Below the pieces are notes generated by a model. The model was not told where the DNA came from, did not search any database, and worked only from the letters and a program-made list of their open reading frames with translations. From Acidobacteriaceae bacterium (GTDB lineage: Bacteria; Acidobacteriota; Terriglobia; Terriglobales; Acidobacteriaceae), in the NCBI GenBank assembly GCA_903642265.1, contig CAHJWN010000021.1, positions 1-52,653 of the forward strand: a stretch of DNA of 52,653 nt, written 5' to 3'. The translations under genes were made by a program, and so were the position numbers. This document shows positions 38,623 to 47,910 of the stretch, piece by piece; position 1 is the first letter of the stretch, and each line of letters starts with the position of its first letter.

Positions 38623-38861
38623 TACGGCCTGGGCGGCGGTGGTGGTGGGGTCGATCTGCCGCGCTCGTCGTCCATACGCTGCGCGAGCTTCTGAAGCTCA
38701 ATGGCCGCATTCCGTAGTGCATCCGAGCTGAAGCGGCGCACATCAGGCACCACTTCATCGTTGATGTAGGTGGCGAGATTGCGGAGCTCATCTTCGACAC
38801 GAGCGGCAGTCTCTCTAATGCTTTCCTGCCACGGCTGTCTGGGGGGCGGTTCAACCGGCAT
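38622..38861 (-). CDS. Small helical protein coupled to rlpA
   Basis: The 79-residue protein has a long amphipathic helix region (about 10-65, with ETAARVEDELRNLATYIND and RNAAIELQKLAQRMDD) and a proline-only tail of six residues. There is no signal peptide or membrane helix. Its stop overlaps the rlpA start by one base, so it is co-translated. The family was not recognised. A coiled-coil partner role is a guess. Confidence 0.7.
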   Translation of the reverse strand: MPVEPPPRQPWQESIRETAARVEDELRNLATYINDEVVPDVRRFSSDALRNAAIELQKLAQRMDDERGRSTPPPPPPRP

Positions 38862-39104
38862 AAGGACACTCCTATAAAGAGTATGGTCATGTGGAAAACA
38901 GGGGTCAAGCAGCCTGAGCGCGAATCAACGGGGTTCGCGCCCAAGTGGTAACGATAGCTTTTGAACGGCGGGCTCTGCCAAGGCGAGCACTAAGTTCTTC
39001 GGGCGCAGCCAGGTGGGGCTACAGCGTTGTCTTACCGAAGAACGCAGCTCAGTCTGAAACTTGCATGCGGAGCAGAGAAATTTCTTGATGGAGAGAACAG
39101 CAGG

Positions 39105-40628
39105 CTATTCGTGAACCCAGATCTGCCCGTCAGGGCTCGTCCAGCGATCGCCAGTGTCCGTTGTGATGATGAAGACCGTCGCGATGCCTGGATTGGGATT
39201 GGCAGACACAGCCGTGTGGGCTTTTGCTGCAGCAGCGGGCGCGTTGCCGGAAGAGTCCTCAAGCTGTGAGGACGCTGGCTCGACGGTGACAGCCTGCGTG
39301 CTCTTACCTACGGCAAGCACAAGATTTTTGATCGATTGTTGCGCCGGAGCAACGACTGCGGTCTGCGATTGCGCCTGGAACCCTGCGGCGTGTGCCTCAA
39401 GGCGGTAGACGCCGGGGGGAAGCTCTTCGACGACGTAGCGTCCGGTGAGGTCGGTCTGCACGCTACGAACGAACGTAGTGTGGCTGTCGGTCGCAATTAC
39501 GGTAGCGTTCGGGATTACGGCGCCGGTCGGACCGGTGACCGCACCGCTGACCGTACTTACCCGTTCCACTTCCGGCTGCGCGGAGGCGGTTGCACCTCGC
39601 GTGAAACGCTCCGGCACCGCAAGGGCGAGGGCAGGCGGAGGAACCATCCTGGGTTGCAAGGTGGTCGAGACGTTCACTACTCTGAGCGCGCGTCCAGGCC
39701 ATGGAGCAGTGACGCTCTTCCAATGCTGGCCATCGTCATCGCTTAAGAAGAACTGGTGGCGTGTGTCGAGGGCAAGCCTGCGATGTAGATTGGTGGCGAT
39801 TGAGAGAACCGGCTGTCCACTCGGTAAGGGCGTCTGCGGCGGCTGTAATGCTGTCTCTTGTACAGAGAGATTCATGGGCATCTGCTCAGGAGCGATCGCG
39901 GAATCGAGCTGCTGATTCTGGGCGTTGATTGTCATCGTGGCCGAGGCTTGAGGCGGCAGGTCTGGCGCCTGGATCGGCTGGCGCGCGACTGAGGTTGCAG
40001 TCATGCCGGCAGGTTGAGGTGCTGGAGCCGACCGAGGAAGTGGCGGCAAATCTTTGGCTGATCCCACGGGCGCCTTCGAGGGCAGGCCCATTGCTCCAGT
40101 TTCCTCGTTAGTAAATGCTGCCACTCCGCCGTGTACGGGCACGGGTCCCCCGACCGCCTGTATTGATTCAGCAGTGCGGGGTTTCAGCTGAACGATGTTG
40201 TGGCCGCTGCTGGCCAGATCAACGACTGCGTTCGGTTTAAGGGAGGCGCGCGGCTTTGCCTTGGGTGCAATCGGAGCTGCAGGGGTGGCTTTTTCGACCA
40301 GCGATGCGCCGGGGTGAGCAGGGGGCGTATTCCGCGGCGGCAGAACGGGAGCATGTGACTCTGCGATAGGACCGAGCCGGTGCTCGCCAGTGTGCGGGTT
40401 TCTGATGTGGATCGTAAGGATTACAAGTGCCGCAAAGACAGGAGCGGCAACCCAGAGAAGATTCCAGCCGGAAAATAAGCCTGCGAACCAACCGGGCCGT
40501 GTCGGCAGCGCAGAGGCATTCAACTGATCAGCATCGGGATGCTGGTCGTCGCGGCGCTGACCATCGGGGTGCTGGTCGTCAGGGTGCTGCCTGTCAGGAT
40601 GCTGGCTGGATCGGGTGGGTTCGCTCAT
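39105..40628 (-). CDS. Membrane protein with carboxypeptidase-regulatory and Asp-box motifs
   Basis: The 507-residue protein has a hydrophilic N-terminal tail (1-45) containing a His-Pro-Asp repeat, then one membrane helix (about 55-75) and a large Pro/Ala-rich exterior. An Asp-box SDDDGQHW (about 300) and a carboxypeptidase-regulatory domain (about 360-430, AVTGPTGAVIPNATVIATD) are followed by a second Asp-box-like TTDTGDRW near the end. In many acidobacteria such proteins sit after an ECF sigma factor and an anti-sigma zinc finger; neither is visible here. It overlaps the upstream 59-codon gene by ATGA. A wall- or polymer-binding role is inference. Confidence 0.8.
   Translation of the reverse strand: MSEPTRSSQHPDRQHPDDQHPDGQRRDDQHPDADQLNASALPTRPGWFAGLFSGWNLLWVAAPVFAALVILTIHIRNPHTGEHRLGPIAESHAPVLPPRNTPPAHPGASLVEKATPAAPIAPKAKPRASLKPNAVVDLASSGHNIVQLKPRTAESIQAVGGPVPVHGGVAAFTNEETGAMGLPSKAPVGSAKDLPPLPRSAPAPQPAGMTATSVARQPIQAPDLPPQASATMTINAQNQQLDSAIAPEQMPMNLSVQETALQPPQTPLPSGQPVLSIATNLHRRLALDTRHQFFLSDDDGQHWKSVTAPWPGRALRVVNVSTTLQPRMVPPPALALAVPERFTRGATASAQPEVERVSTVSGAVTGPTGAVIPNATVIATDSHTTFVRSVQTDLTGRYVVEELPPGVYRLEAHAAGFQAQSQTAVVAPAQQSIKNLVLAVGKSTQAVTVEPASSQLEDSSGNAPAAAAKAHTAVSANPNPGIATVFIITTDTGDRWTSPDGQIWVHE
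40530..40604 (-). repeat. In-frame QHPD coding repeat
   Basis: The N-terminal tail of the 507-residue membrane protein encodes HPD four times within 25 residues (QHPDRQHPDDQHPDGQRRDD and on). Each unit is about 15 bases and in frame. The cytoplasmic His/Asp cluster could bind metal. Confidence 0.8.
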
Positions 40629-40804
40629 AGCTGGCCGGGCTCCGGCGCATCGGCGCTGCCGGGGGAGAAGTCGGTTGATGCATTCTCTTCTGAGAACGGA
40701 GAACTCTGCGAAGTTTGCAGCAGCCAGCGCAGGTTTATTTCGAGGGCCAGCGTTGGCATCGAGTCTGCCAGGGGCGGTGCCAGTGGGCCGGGCTGGGGCG
40801 ACAT
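40625..40804 (-). CDS. Small protein coupled to the Asp-box gene
   Basis: A 59-residue product from ATG 40804 (GTG 40813 also possible) reads MSPQPGPLAPPLADSMPTL then ALEINLRWLLQTSQSSPF. AAAGG lies about 10 bases ahead of the ATG. It has no domain I recognise. The ATGA overlap with the next gene is the main support that it is translated. It may be a shortened remnant of an anti-sigma or sigma gene, which usually precedes such membrane proteins, but the sequence does not show it. Confidence 0.4.
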   Translation of the reverse strand: MSPQPGPLAPPLADSMPTLALEINLRWLLQTSQSSPFSEENASTDFSPGSADAPEPGQL

Positions 40805-40858
40805 TGTGTCCACGCCTTTGAAGATACCCGATCCGATCCTCGGTCTTCGCGCAAATTG

Positions 40859-41914
40859 TTATGGATGCTGCGCCTTCGCGCTGGCGGCAGATATGGGCGT
40901 GTTGGCTCTGTCAATCTTCAGCACGGCACGCACGGCGTCATCCAGGGCCTCGGTAAGTTGGGGGACGGCGAACGGGAGCGGATGCACATAGCGAACATCG
41001 TTTGAGAAGTACCCCGGCGGCACCTGCAAGGGCGGTGCCGCAGGCAGTTCGTTGTAAGGCCGCGTGAGGATCGACGAGATGTTTGTGCATGTAGGCACGG
41101 GAGCGACGTAGAACAAGACTTTCGTCTGTGGTGTTGCGTAGCGTGCTCCCAGCGAACGAACCCAGTCGAAACGGATGTTGTCGACCGCGAGCGGGGGGAA
41201 CTTACAGGAGTCAGGAAGAACGGACAGATCAGGATTATCCATATGGCCGCGGGTGGCCGCGAGCTGCGCGTTCTGAGTGGCGTGCGGGATGCGATGGAGC
41301 GTCATCTCTAGGGCTGTGGCATAAAACTTTAGTGGGAAGATGCCCGCGTCGGAAGGATGCTTCTTTACAAAAGCGAACAACTCACCACTAGTTCCCTGCC
41401 GGAGAAGCAACTCCTGTCCTTCGTAGGTGGGCCGGGCGTCGAAGTTGGTTGCTCCATAATTGAAGTCCCAGGCGGCAAAGTAAAAGACGATCAGCTTCGG
41501 CGGCCGGTTGGACGCCAGATAACGCCGCAGCGTCATATCGTCATTCACGACAAGGCTCGGCTGTGTGTTCACAAGGTTGATCGCCTTAAGGCCGAGGGTA
41601 GAGGACATCTGGCCGGGATCGACTCCGAGCAATGCGGTGGAGTCGCCGAAGAGGACCACGTCCGCATTCACGCCGGCGGTAGTAAACGCGTAGTTCAGAG
41701 GCCGGGCGAAGACAGACGGATTCACAGAGTCGTAAAGCGAGGAGCGCACCAGGACAAAAGGCGCCGCGTACAGCAACAGCATGGCGCACAGCACAGTCAG
41801 CAGATAGCGCAGCATGGCCGGATCGACCTGACCAGAAGCCAGGCCGCGGGGCTCGGTCGTGGTGCTGGTGTCGCTGATCTCGTGTTGCTCGTCAATGTTT
41901 TCTTCGATGACCAA
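40859..41914 (-). CDS. SGNH-like acyltransferase partner of MBOAT
   Basis: The 351-residue protein has one membrane helix (about 38-57) and an exported SGNH-hydrolase-like domain. The serine motif is VVLFGDSTALLG (about 84-95), and NDVRYVHPLP near the C-terminus supplies a possible Asp-His pair. This matches the AlgJ/AlgX or DltD kind of protein that finishes O-acylation outside the membrane. The start is TTG 41914, with AGGA 8 bases before it; the frame further upstream only shadows the MBOAT gene. It follows the MBOAT gene by 34 bases. Confidence 0.85.
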   Translation of the reverse strand: MVIEENIDEQHEISDTSTTTEPRGLASGQVDPAMLRYLLTVLCAMLLLYAAPFVLVRSSLYDSVNPSVFARPLNYAFTTAGVNADVVLFGDSTALLGVDPGQMSSTLGLKAINLVNTQPSLVVNDDMTLRRYLASNRPPKLIVFYFAAWDFNYGATNFDARPTYEGQELLLRQGTSGELFAFVKKHPSDAGIFPLKFYATALEMTLHRIPHATQNAQLAATRGHMDNPDLSVLPDSCKFPPLAVDNIRFDWVRSLGARYATPQTKVLFYVAPVPTCTNISSILTRPYNELPAAPPLQVPPGYFSNDVRYVHPLPFAVPQLTEALDDAVRAVLKIDRANTPISAASAKAQHP

Positions 41915-41948
41915 TGTACGTCCTGGCTGGCGATCCTGTTGTTGCTCG

Positions 41949-43511
41949 TTAGAACTGAAAGTAGAGGAAGGTGGACGGCTGCTGAAGCTCGACAAGAACA
42001 GCGAAGAGGAGCACAGCGGTCGCGACTGCCCATCCTGTTGAAGGCATCCAGCGCAAGAGCTTCGGAATGCCTGTCTGGTCCCAGGCTGTTTGCTGGAGGG
42101 ACGGCTTGAAGCGCGTGAGAATTTGCTGCGTATTGGGCATGCACCACATGATGGCGAGGCCAGCGGCAATCTCTGCAAAGGCACGCTTCAGGCTGAACTC
42201 TGCCAACTGAGCGGGAAGCGCACTGTGGGCCGGGTGTAGACCTGCCATCCCGGCAAGGATGGAGAGCGCTTGTCCGATGCTCGCGGAACGGAAGAAGACG
42301 AGAGAGACGACGATGGACAGGAACGTCAAGACCACCCATGCACCATGTTCAAAGGCAGCGACTGCTGTCCCCCTTTCATTCTTTTTCGAATTGCGCTGCG
42401 GGCCGAACTGCCGCCACGCGTTGTTGATTGACAGATAGATCCCGTGCAGAAGTCCGAAGACCATGAACTGCAGACCAGCGCCATGCCAGATGCCCGCGAT
42501 AAACATGGTGAAGGTGAGCGGCAGTGCCACCACGTGAACGAAGGTGCCGACGTTGGCCCGTTCCCGGCGAGTCATGCCCCTGCCCTGTCGGGCACGGCGA
42601 TTGCGGATCATGCGGGTAACGGGATTAAAGATGTAGGAGAAGATGTAGCGGCCAAGCGTCATGTGCCAGCGCTGCCAGACCTCGATGATGCTTGCCGATT
42701 TATAAGGCGAGTTGAAGTTGAGCGGAAAATCGATTGAGAACATGCGGGCGAGACCAAGCGCCATGTCGGAGTAGCCGGAGAAATCGAAGTAAAGCTGGAT
42801 GGCGTAGGCGAGCGAACCGGCCCACGCATAGCTTGCAGGAAGACTGCCGTGCGCCAGAAAGACCGGGACCGCCGACCCTGCGAATGTGTCGGCGATCAAG
42901 ACTTTCTTGGCAAGCCCCATGACAAACCAGGTACTTCCAACGGTAAAGTCAGCAAGGTTCAAGCGGGTGGCCTTGCGCTTGAACTGCGGCATCATCTCTC
43001 GATGATGCAGGATGGGCCCGGCGATCAGGTGCGGAAAGAAAGTGACGAAGAGCAGGTAGCTGGGCAGGTCCTGCTGCTCGGCCTGCTTCTTGTAAAGATC
43101 CACAAGGAAGGCAATCTGGGTGAAGGTAAAGAATGAAATGCCAAGCGGAAGGATGACGTCAGTCCAGTGCTTCGAGAGGCCAAAGACAGAATTAAGAAAG
43201 TCCATCGAAGGGAAAAAGTATTTGTAGTAACCGAGAACCGACAGGTTGAGAACAATGGCCGTCGTGAGCCAGGTACGCGGACCAACGGGACTCTGAATCC
43301 GCCCACTCATCAGCGCCGCTGCCGTGTAGTTGAGCAGGATCGATCCAAGCAGGATGATGAGCAGTCCTGGCTGCGCCCAACCATAAAACACAAGGGACAT
43401 AAGCCCCAGCCAAAGCACGACTGCTCGCTGGTTGAACCGGCTCGCCACCTCGAAACCTGCGAGTGTGAGGGGAAGGAAGACAAAGAGGAAGGGGTACGAA
43501 TTAAAGAGCAT
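41949..43511 (-). CDS. MBOAT-family O-acyltransferase (AlgI type)
   Basis: The 520-residue polytopic membrane protein probably moves acetyl groups from the cytoplasm to an extracytoplasmic polymer. The catalytic His343 is in AGIWHGAGLQFMVFG, and the segment EVWQRWHMTLGRYIFSYI is the AlgI/DltB signature. The first residues (MLFNSYPFLFVFLPLTL) are the classical start of AlgI-type proteins, so ATG 43511 is preferred over a TTG upstream at 43547. It is the first gene of a leftward cluster with the SGNH gene. The polymer is unknown: an exopolysaccharide is more likely than alginate. Confidence 0.94.
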   Translation of the reverse strand: MLFNSYPFLFVFLPLTLAGFEVASRFNQRAVVLWLGLMSLVFYGWAQPGLLIILLGSILLNYTAAALMSGRIQSPVGPRTWLTTAIVLNLSVLGYYKYFFPSMDFLNSVFGLSKHWTDVILPLGISFFTFTQIAFLVDLYKKQAEQQDLPSYLLFVTFFPHLIAGPILHHREMMPQFKRKATRLNLADFTVGSTWFVMGLAKKVLIADTFAGSAVPVFLAHGSLPASYAWAGSLAYAIQLYFDFSGYSDMALGLARMFSIDFPLNFNSPYKSASIIEVWQRWHMTLGRYIFSYIFNPVTRMIRNRRARQGRGMTRRERANVGTFVHVVALPLTFTMFIAGIWHGAGLQFMVFGLLHGIYLSINNAWRQFGPQRNSKKNERGTAVAAFEHGAWVVLTFLSIVVSLVFFRSASIGQALSILAGMAGLHPAHSALPAQLAEFSLKRAFAEIAAGLAIMWCMPNTQQILTRFKPSLQQTAWDQTGIPKLLRWMPSTGWAVATAVLLFAVLVELQQPSTFLYFQF

Positions 43512-43867
43512 GCTTTGGAGCGGGCCTCTCTCTTCCCGGCTGATCAACGCTTGTCACCAAACTTGATGTGTGGTGATCCATCTCATTGTGCATTGCGAGC
43601 TCTGCCAGGCAAAGAATATCTGACTTGGCTGATCCTGCATGGATTACGGCGGCAATCACTGCTTACTGGTTAACCTTCAGCATGCTGAGGACGCACCAAC
43701 CGAGGCCCTGCTCACATGGCAATGATAAAGACGCAGATGCAACAGCTGAACGGCACTTTGGTTGTTTGAAGTTGACCGCAAAGTTGCAGAGCGGTTGCTG
43801 TTCCTGAAGGTAGTATCCTCGTGTGACACGTCGACACAATCTATCGGCTCGTCCTGCTCTTCGATAA
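43512..43867. other. Divergent gap, nothing recognised
   Basis: 356 bases between the MBOAT gene and the rightward membrane protein gene, expected to hold both promoters. I see no gene or repeat. Confidence 0.4.
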
Positions 43868-45139
43868 ATGGAAAACCAATTCATGCCCACTGTCGAGTCC
43901 CGAAGCTCCCGGATCGGACTGGACATCTTCTATCTGTACATCGGGCTTGTGACGCTCATCAACGGTTTTATCGCGACGCGTGCCATGCGCGGCTGGATAC
44001 TCGGGGATTGGCTTATCAATTACGAGGGTGGCTTTGTGCGGCGCGGCCTGGCGGGCGAGATGCTGCTGCAGCTTGGCCGGCTCTTCCACACAACACCTGT
44101 ACTGTTTGCCGTGCTGTGCTATCTGTCCCTGTATGCGGTGTTCTTTCTTTCTTTTCGCGATATTGCATCCCGGGCGGTGAAGGACTTCTGGGTCTATGCC
44201 CTGATCCTTTCACCCGCAACGCTGTCTTTCCAGGTGCTGCACCGCGGTTCAGGATTTCGTAAGGAAGTGATCTATCTGGCGGCACTCGCGCTCTTTGTGG
44301 CGCTGCTGGAACGAACGCGCATGACTCAGACGCTCGTGGTCCTGTATGTAGCCGGCGTTCTCATTGTAAGCACCCTGTGCCATGAGGGATTGATCTTCTA
44401 CGCGCCATATTTTGTTGCAGCGCTCCTGATCTCTGGCCGCAGCGCCATGCAGACGGTGCGACTCTGCGCGGTGCCAATGGTTTGTGGTGCTGTTGCATTC
44501 GGATTTTGCTACAGCCATCTAGGGAACGCCGCGACTGCAAGTCAGATCTGCTCATCCATTGGGTACACGCTGCAGGCAGTTCCAGGCAGCACAGATATCT
44601 GCTCGAGCGGCGCGATCCCCTATCTGGTAAAGACGCGGGCCACTGCCGGGCAGGAGGCATGGACGAAGATCCTGGACTATCAGTACCTCTGGATCTTCCC
44701 ATGCTATTTTGCGCTGGCGCTCTTACCTGCGATCGCGGAGAGCATCCTGCTTGTGCGTTCCGGAATGCGGCGGGAGGCCCGCATCTTGTGGGGCACGTTT
44801 ACTGTTTCATTCCTTGGAACGCTGGTTCTGTTTCGGTACGCGGTGGATTGGGGCCGTTGGATCTACATCCATGTCGTAAGCATTACGGTGCTGCTTCTCT
44901 TTATGGAAGGCAAGAGAAGGCTGCAGCCGCAATTCCCGGCGGTTGCACAGACAGGCGCCAAGCGGAAGACGCTGCAGAGGGCCTTCGTCCTGATCTATGC
45001 CACGTTCTGGATTATTCCGAACGACACGGAGGTCCTGCGGATGGGTTATGCGGGGCGTGTGCTTGAGACACTGCACATCACCGCGAAACCACCAAACGCC
45101 GAACGGATTCCGACGCATACCGCCGTTGCCCGTGAGTAG
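43868..45139 (+). CDS. Polytopic membrane protein of unknown family
   Basis: The 423-residue protein has about nine to ten hydrophobic helices. A short conserved-looking loop GDWLINYEGGFVRRGLAGE follows the first helix and looks like the glycan-synthesis EpsG or GT-C-like multipass proteins, but I cannot assign the family. It lies next to the MBOAT/SGNH cluster in divergent orientation, so a part in surface polymer synthesis is possible. Its stop is 4 bases from the end of the convergent cyclase gene. Confidence 0.8.
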   Translation: MENQFMPTVESRSSRIGLDIFYLYIGLVTLINGFIATRAMRGWILGDWLINYEGGFVRRGLAGEMLLQLGRLFHTTPVLFAVLCYLSLYAVFFLSFRDIASRAVKDFWVYALILSPATLSFQVLHRGSGFRKEVIYLAALALFVALLERTRMTQTLVVLYVAGVLIVSTLCHEGLIFYAPYFVAALLISGRSAMQTVRLCAVPMVCGAVAFGFCYSHLGNAATASQICSSIGYTLQAVPGSTDICSSGAIPYLVKTRATAGQEAWTKILDYQYLWIFPCYFALALLPAIAESILLVRSGMRREARILWGTFTVSFLGTLVLFRYAVDWGRWIYIHVVSITVLLLFMEGKRRLQPQFPAVAQTGAKRKTLQRAFVLIYATFWIIPNDTEVLRMGYAGRVLETLHITAKPPNAERIPTHTAVARE

Positions 45140-45142
45140 AAG

Positions 45143-46759
45143 TCAGGCGAGTACAACCTGATTCCGTCCCAGGTCTTTCGCACGATAGAGAGCGAGATCT
45201 GCGGAGCCAATAAGTTCAGCCACATCGAATGCGGATGAAGGCACCATTGCCGCTACACCAAGGCTGATGGTCTGCAGACCACTCAGGGACGATGGGTGCG
45301 GGAGTCGCATCGCGATGGCGGCCTCACGTATCTGTTCGGCCAGCTGATGCGCCCGTTGTTGATCTGCACCCGGCAGGATGACGGCGAACTCTTCCCCGCC
45401 ATAGCGAGCTACTGTTGGCGAACTATCGGTCACGTTCTGCGTCACGGTCTCGGAGATGATTCTTGCTATCGAGGTAAGGCATTCATCACCGCAGAGGTGC
45501 CCATTCGCGTCGTTGTAGTTTTTGAAGAGGTCAGCGTCGATCAAGATCAGGGCGAGTGAAACTGCGGATTCTGAGGAAGCGCGCCAATCGAACTTTAGTC
45601 GCTCGTTGAAGGCACGCCGGTTATACACGCCTGTGAGTTCGTCGAAATTAGCCAGGGCACGGTATCTTGCCTCGCTGGCTGCGAGTGAGACCTGCAGAGC
45701 GGCGCGCTCCTCCAACAAGGCTGCGACCGGAAACATGGTGAACACAGCAACTGACAGAAAGACCTGCACGATCACGATGCGCTGCAGCGTTGCATGCGGA
45801 CCAGTGATCAACATCAAGGTGCCATGGCCTTTTACCGTCAGGGCTATCGCCATGAGCGCGACCATAAAGATGCTGAGGACGGTACCCGAAAAGCCGAGCC
45901 GCAGCACCACGAGCAGGAACGCGGGAAAGATAAAGAAAGTCAGCGGATCTTTATCGTGCGTAAAGACCAGAGCTGTGGTCAGCATCGGCACCAGCAAGGC
46001 CAGCAGATCGCGCCTTTGCTGGCCGGGTTGCAGCATGAAGAAGAAGCCCGGCCTCTGTAGCATAAACACCACAGGCGCAATCAGCGCCATGCCCAGCATG
46101 TCCCCGAGATACCACGTCCGGAACAGCTGCAGCCAGGAGTCGACGTCGGTGAAGAGCATCGTCCACGTGGCTCCCAGGGCGCTGGTGAGGGCCGTTGCGC
46201 CGAGTACCGAGATCAGAAGAAAGCCGACGAGCGTTCGCCGCCTGGCGAGATTGAGCGGTGATCCAAAGAAGAACGTGAGCAGCAGGCAGGATGAAATCAC
46301 CTCGACGGAGTTCGCGCAGGAGACGCCGATCGCGAGACGAAAGGGATCGCCGTAGATCACGTCTGCTAGCGTGTCGGCGACAAGCCCGGCGACGAAGTAA
46401 CCGGGCCAGAGACGCTTTGGCTGCGTAATTACCAGGCCCAGAAGCAAGCCGTTCGTGAGCCAAATCGTGGCTACGCCATCCGATTGCCGGGACAAGATGA
46501 TGCCCATCCAGGAGAATAGGGCGAGCAAGGGAAAGACGATTGCGAGCCGGACCATTGCCGGTTTCGTCCACGCGTCATCGGGACCTGGTCCTCGCCAGAA
46601 GGTGCGCCACATTATCGAGGTGCCGGATCCGGCCGTATCGGCTTGGAGCGGTGCGATCGGCAGACAGACTGGATAGTCTTCGAGAACCGGGCCGCCGATT
46701 ATTAGCCGATTACCTATCGCGCGGGACAAGGCTCGAGCAGACTGAGGCATTCGGAACAT
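45143..46759 (-). CDS. Membrane diguanylate cyclase (MASE1-GGDEF), second copy
   Basis: The 538-residue protein has a MASE1-type membrane domain (about 65-360, with TIWLTNGLLLGLVI and RLWPGYFVAGLVADTLADV), then a short linker and a GGDEF domain with VARYGGEEFAVILPG. No RxxD stands at the inhibitory-site position (the place reads DSSP), unlike the first cyclase in this window, so product inhibition is not expected. The start at 46759 has AGGG 7 bases upstream; an internal ATG at 46612 would fit a shorter form lacking 49 residues. Confidence 0.92.
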   Translation of the reverse strand: MFRMPQSARALSRAIGNRLIIGGPVLEDYPVCLPIAPLQADTAGSGTSIMWRTFWRGPGPDDAWTKPAMVRLAIVFPLLALFSWMGIILSRQSDGVATIWLTNGLLLGLVITQPKRLWPGYFVAGLVADTLADVIYGDPFRLAIGVSCANSVEVISSCLLLTFFFGSPLNLARRRTLVGFLLISVLGATALTSALGATWTMLFTDVDSWLQLFRTWYLGDMLGMALIAPVVFMLQRPGFFFMLQPGQQRRDLLALLVPMLTTALVFTHDKDPLTFFIFPAFLLVVLRLGFSGTVLSIFMVALMAIALTVKGHGTLMLITGPHATLQRIVIVQVFLSVAVFTMFPVAALLEERAALQVSLAASEARYRALANFDELTGVYNRRAFNERLKFDWRASSESAVSLALILIDADLFKNYNDANGHLCGDECLTSIARIISETVTQNVTDSSPTVARYGGEEFAVILPGADQQRAHQLAEQIREAAIAMRLPHPSSLSGLQTISLGVAAMVPSSAFDVAELIGSADLALYRAKDLGRNQVVLA

Positions 46760-46906
46760 GGGCCGCCCTGGGATTTGCTAGTATCGTCCTCCAGCTTAGT
46801 CCAGTGTGTATGGGTGTGCGCAGGATTCGCCAAACCGGGCGCGCATGTTCCTCGATCCACAACATGCACTTGGTGCATGGGCGACTGCCTGCCGAAGCTG
46901 CTGACT

Positions 46907-47806
46907 TCACGGATTCTGCTTGAGATGCTCGAGGATGACCGCTGCGGTAAGCCCGGGATTTTCACGCTGGGGGAAGTGACCAACACGCTCGAGAAAGACA
47001 CGGCTGTAAGGAGCGGTGAAGTAGCGCTCTGCGCCGTCCGTGGTTGCAGCGAGTTCACATTGGTCCTCGTGGCCGTGCAGGAGCAGGGTCGGCGTGTCCA
47101 GTGTCTTGGTTGCGTAAAAGCGCGTCTGAAGCCCTGCATAGGCGGGATCCTCTTCGGCGTGGCCCCAGCGTGAGCGATAGCCATGCAGAACGACATCCTT
47201 GAAGTCTTTACCTCGCCAACTCTTCGCTGCCTCGTTGAAGTCGCCCTGCTTGTACCAGCCCGACGGACTCCAGGTCTCCCATTGCGCCTTCCCGAAGCTG
47301 ACAGGATCCTCACGAAACTTCTTTTCGCCGGGCTTCGTGCAAAGCAGCCACTGGTACCAGAAGGCGCGGTCCTGCGGAAACTTTGGTGCATCCGCTCGAC
47401 CGGGAGCAAAAGGCACAGAGATGGCCGTGAGCGACTTGAGGCGTTGAGGAAAGAGCGCTGCGAGGGCATAGCCCGTGCGCGCTCCCCAATCGTGCCCAAT
47501 AAAGTGAAAGCGCTTCATCCCAAGACGGTCTGCCAGGTCGATCATGTCCTGGGCAAACGCTACAGGCTGCCCCGTCCGACGGCGTTTGCGGCCCAGCAAA
47601 GGATCCCGGAAGCTGCAGGGTCCGTAGCCACGGATGTACGGCACGATGGTCTGGTAGCCGGCCTTATGCAGCACAGGAAGTATGCGGTCCCAGGTGCGAG
47701 GTGAATCCGGCCAGCCATGGAGCAGCATGAGCGGCTCACCCTTCTTCGGACCTGTTCGCTCATACGCCTGCCGGAGGACGCGCGTCTTGACACTTTGAAT
47801 TGCCAT
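46907..47806 (-). CDS. Alpha/beta hydrolase, epoxide hydrolase type
   Basis: The 299-residue hydrolase has an oxyanion segment LLHGWPDSPRTWD, a nucleophile Asp106 in FIGHDWGARTG (Asp rather than Ser, as in epoxide hydrolases and haloalkane dehalogenases) and a catalytic His in RVGHFPQRENP. A cap domain lies between (about 130-220). ATG 47806 is chosen because GGAG stands 6 bases before it. No signal peptide is seen. The substrate is unknown: an epoxide is the family default. Confidence 0.92.
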   Translation of the reverse strand: MAIQSVKTRVLRQAYERTGPKKGEPLMLLHGWPDSPRTWDRILPVLHKAGYQTIVPYIRGYGPCSFRDPLLGRKRRRTGQPVAFAQDMIDLADRLGMKRFHFIGHDWGARTGYALAALFPQRLKSLTAISVPFAPGRADAPKFPQDRAFWYQWLLCTKPGEKKFREDPVSFGKAQWETWSPSGWYKQGDFNEAAKSWRGKDFKDVVLHGYRSRWGHAEEDPAYAGLQTRFYATKTLDTPTLLLHGHEDQCELAATTDGAERYFTAPYSRVFLERVGHFPQRENPGLTAAVILEHLKQNP

Positions 47807-47910
47807 TTCATTCTCCAATGTGTTGTCAATCTACGAGGTGCGGCGGGATTGGTCTGCCGCAGACCCGGTGCGAATCAGATGCCGCAGACGCGGCACGAAT
47901 GTGGATCCAT

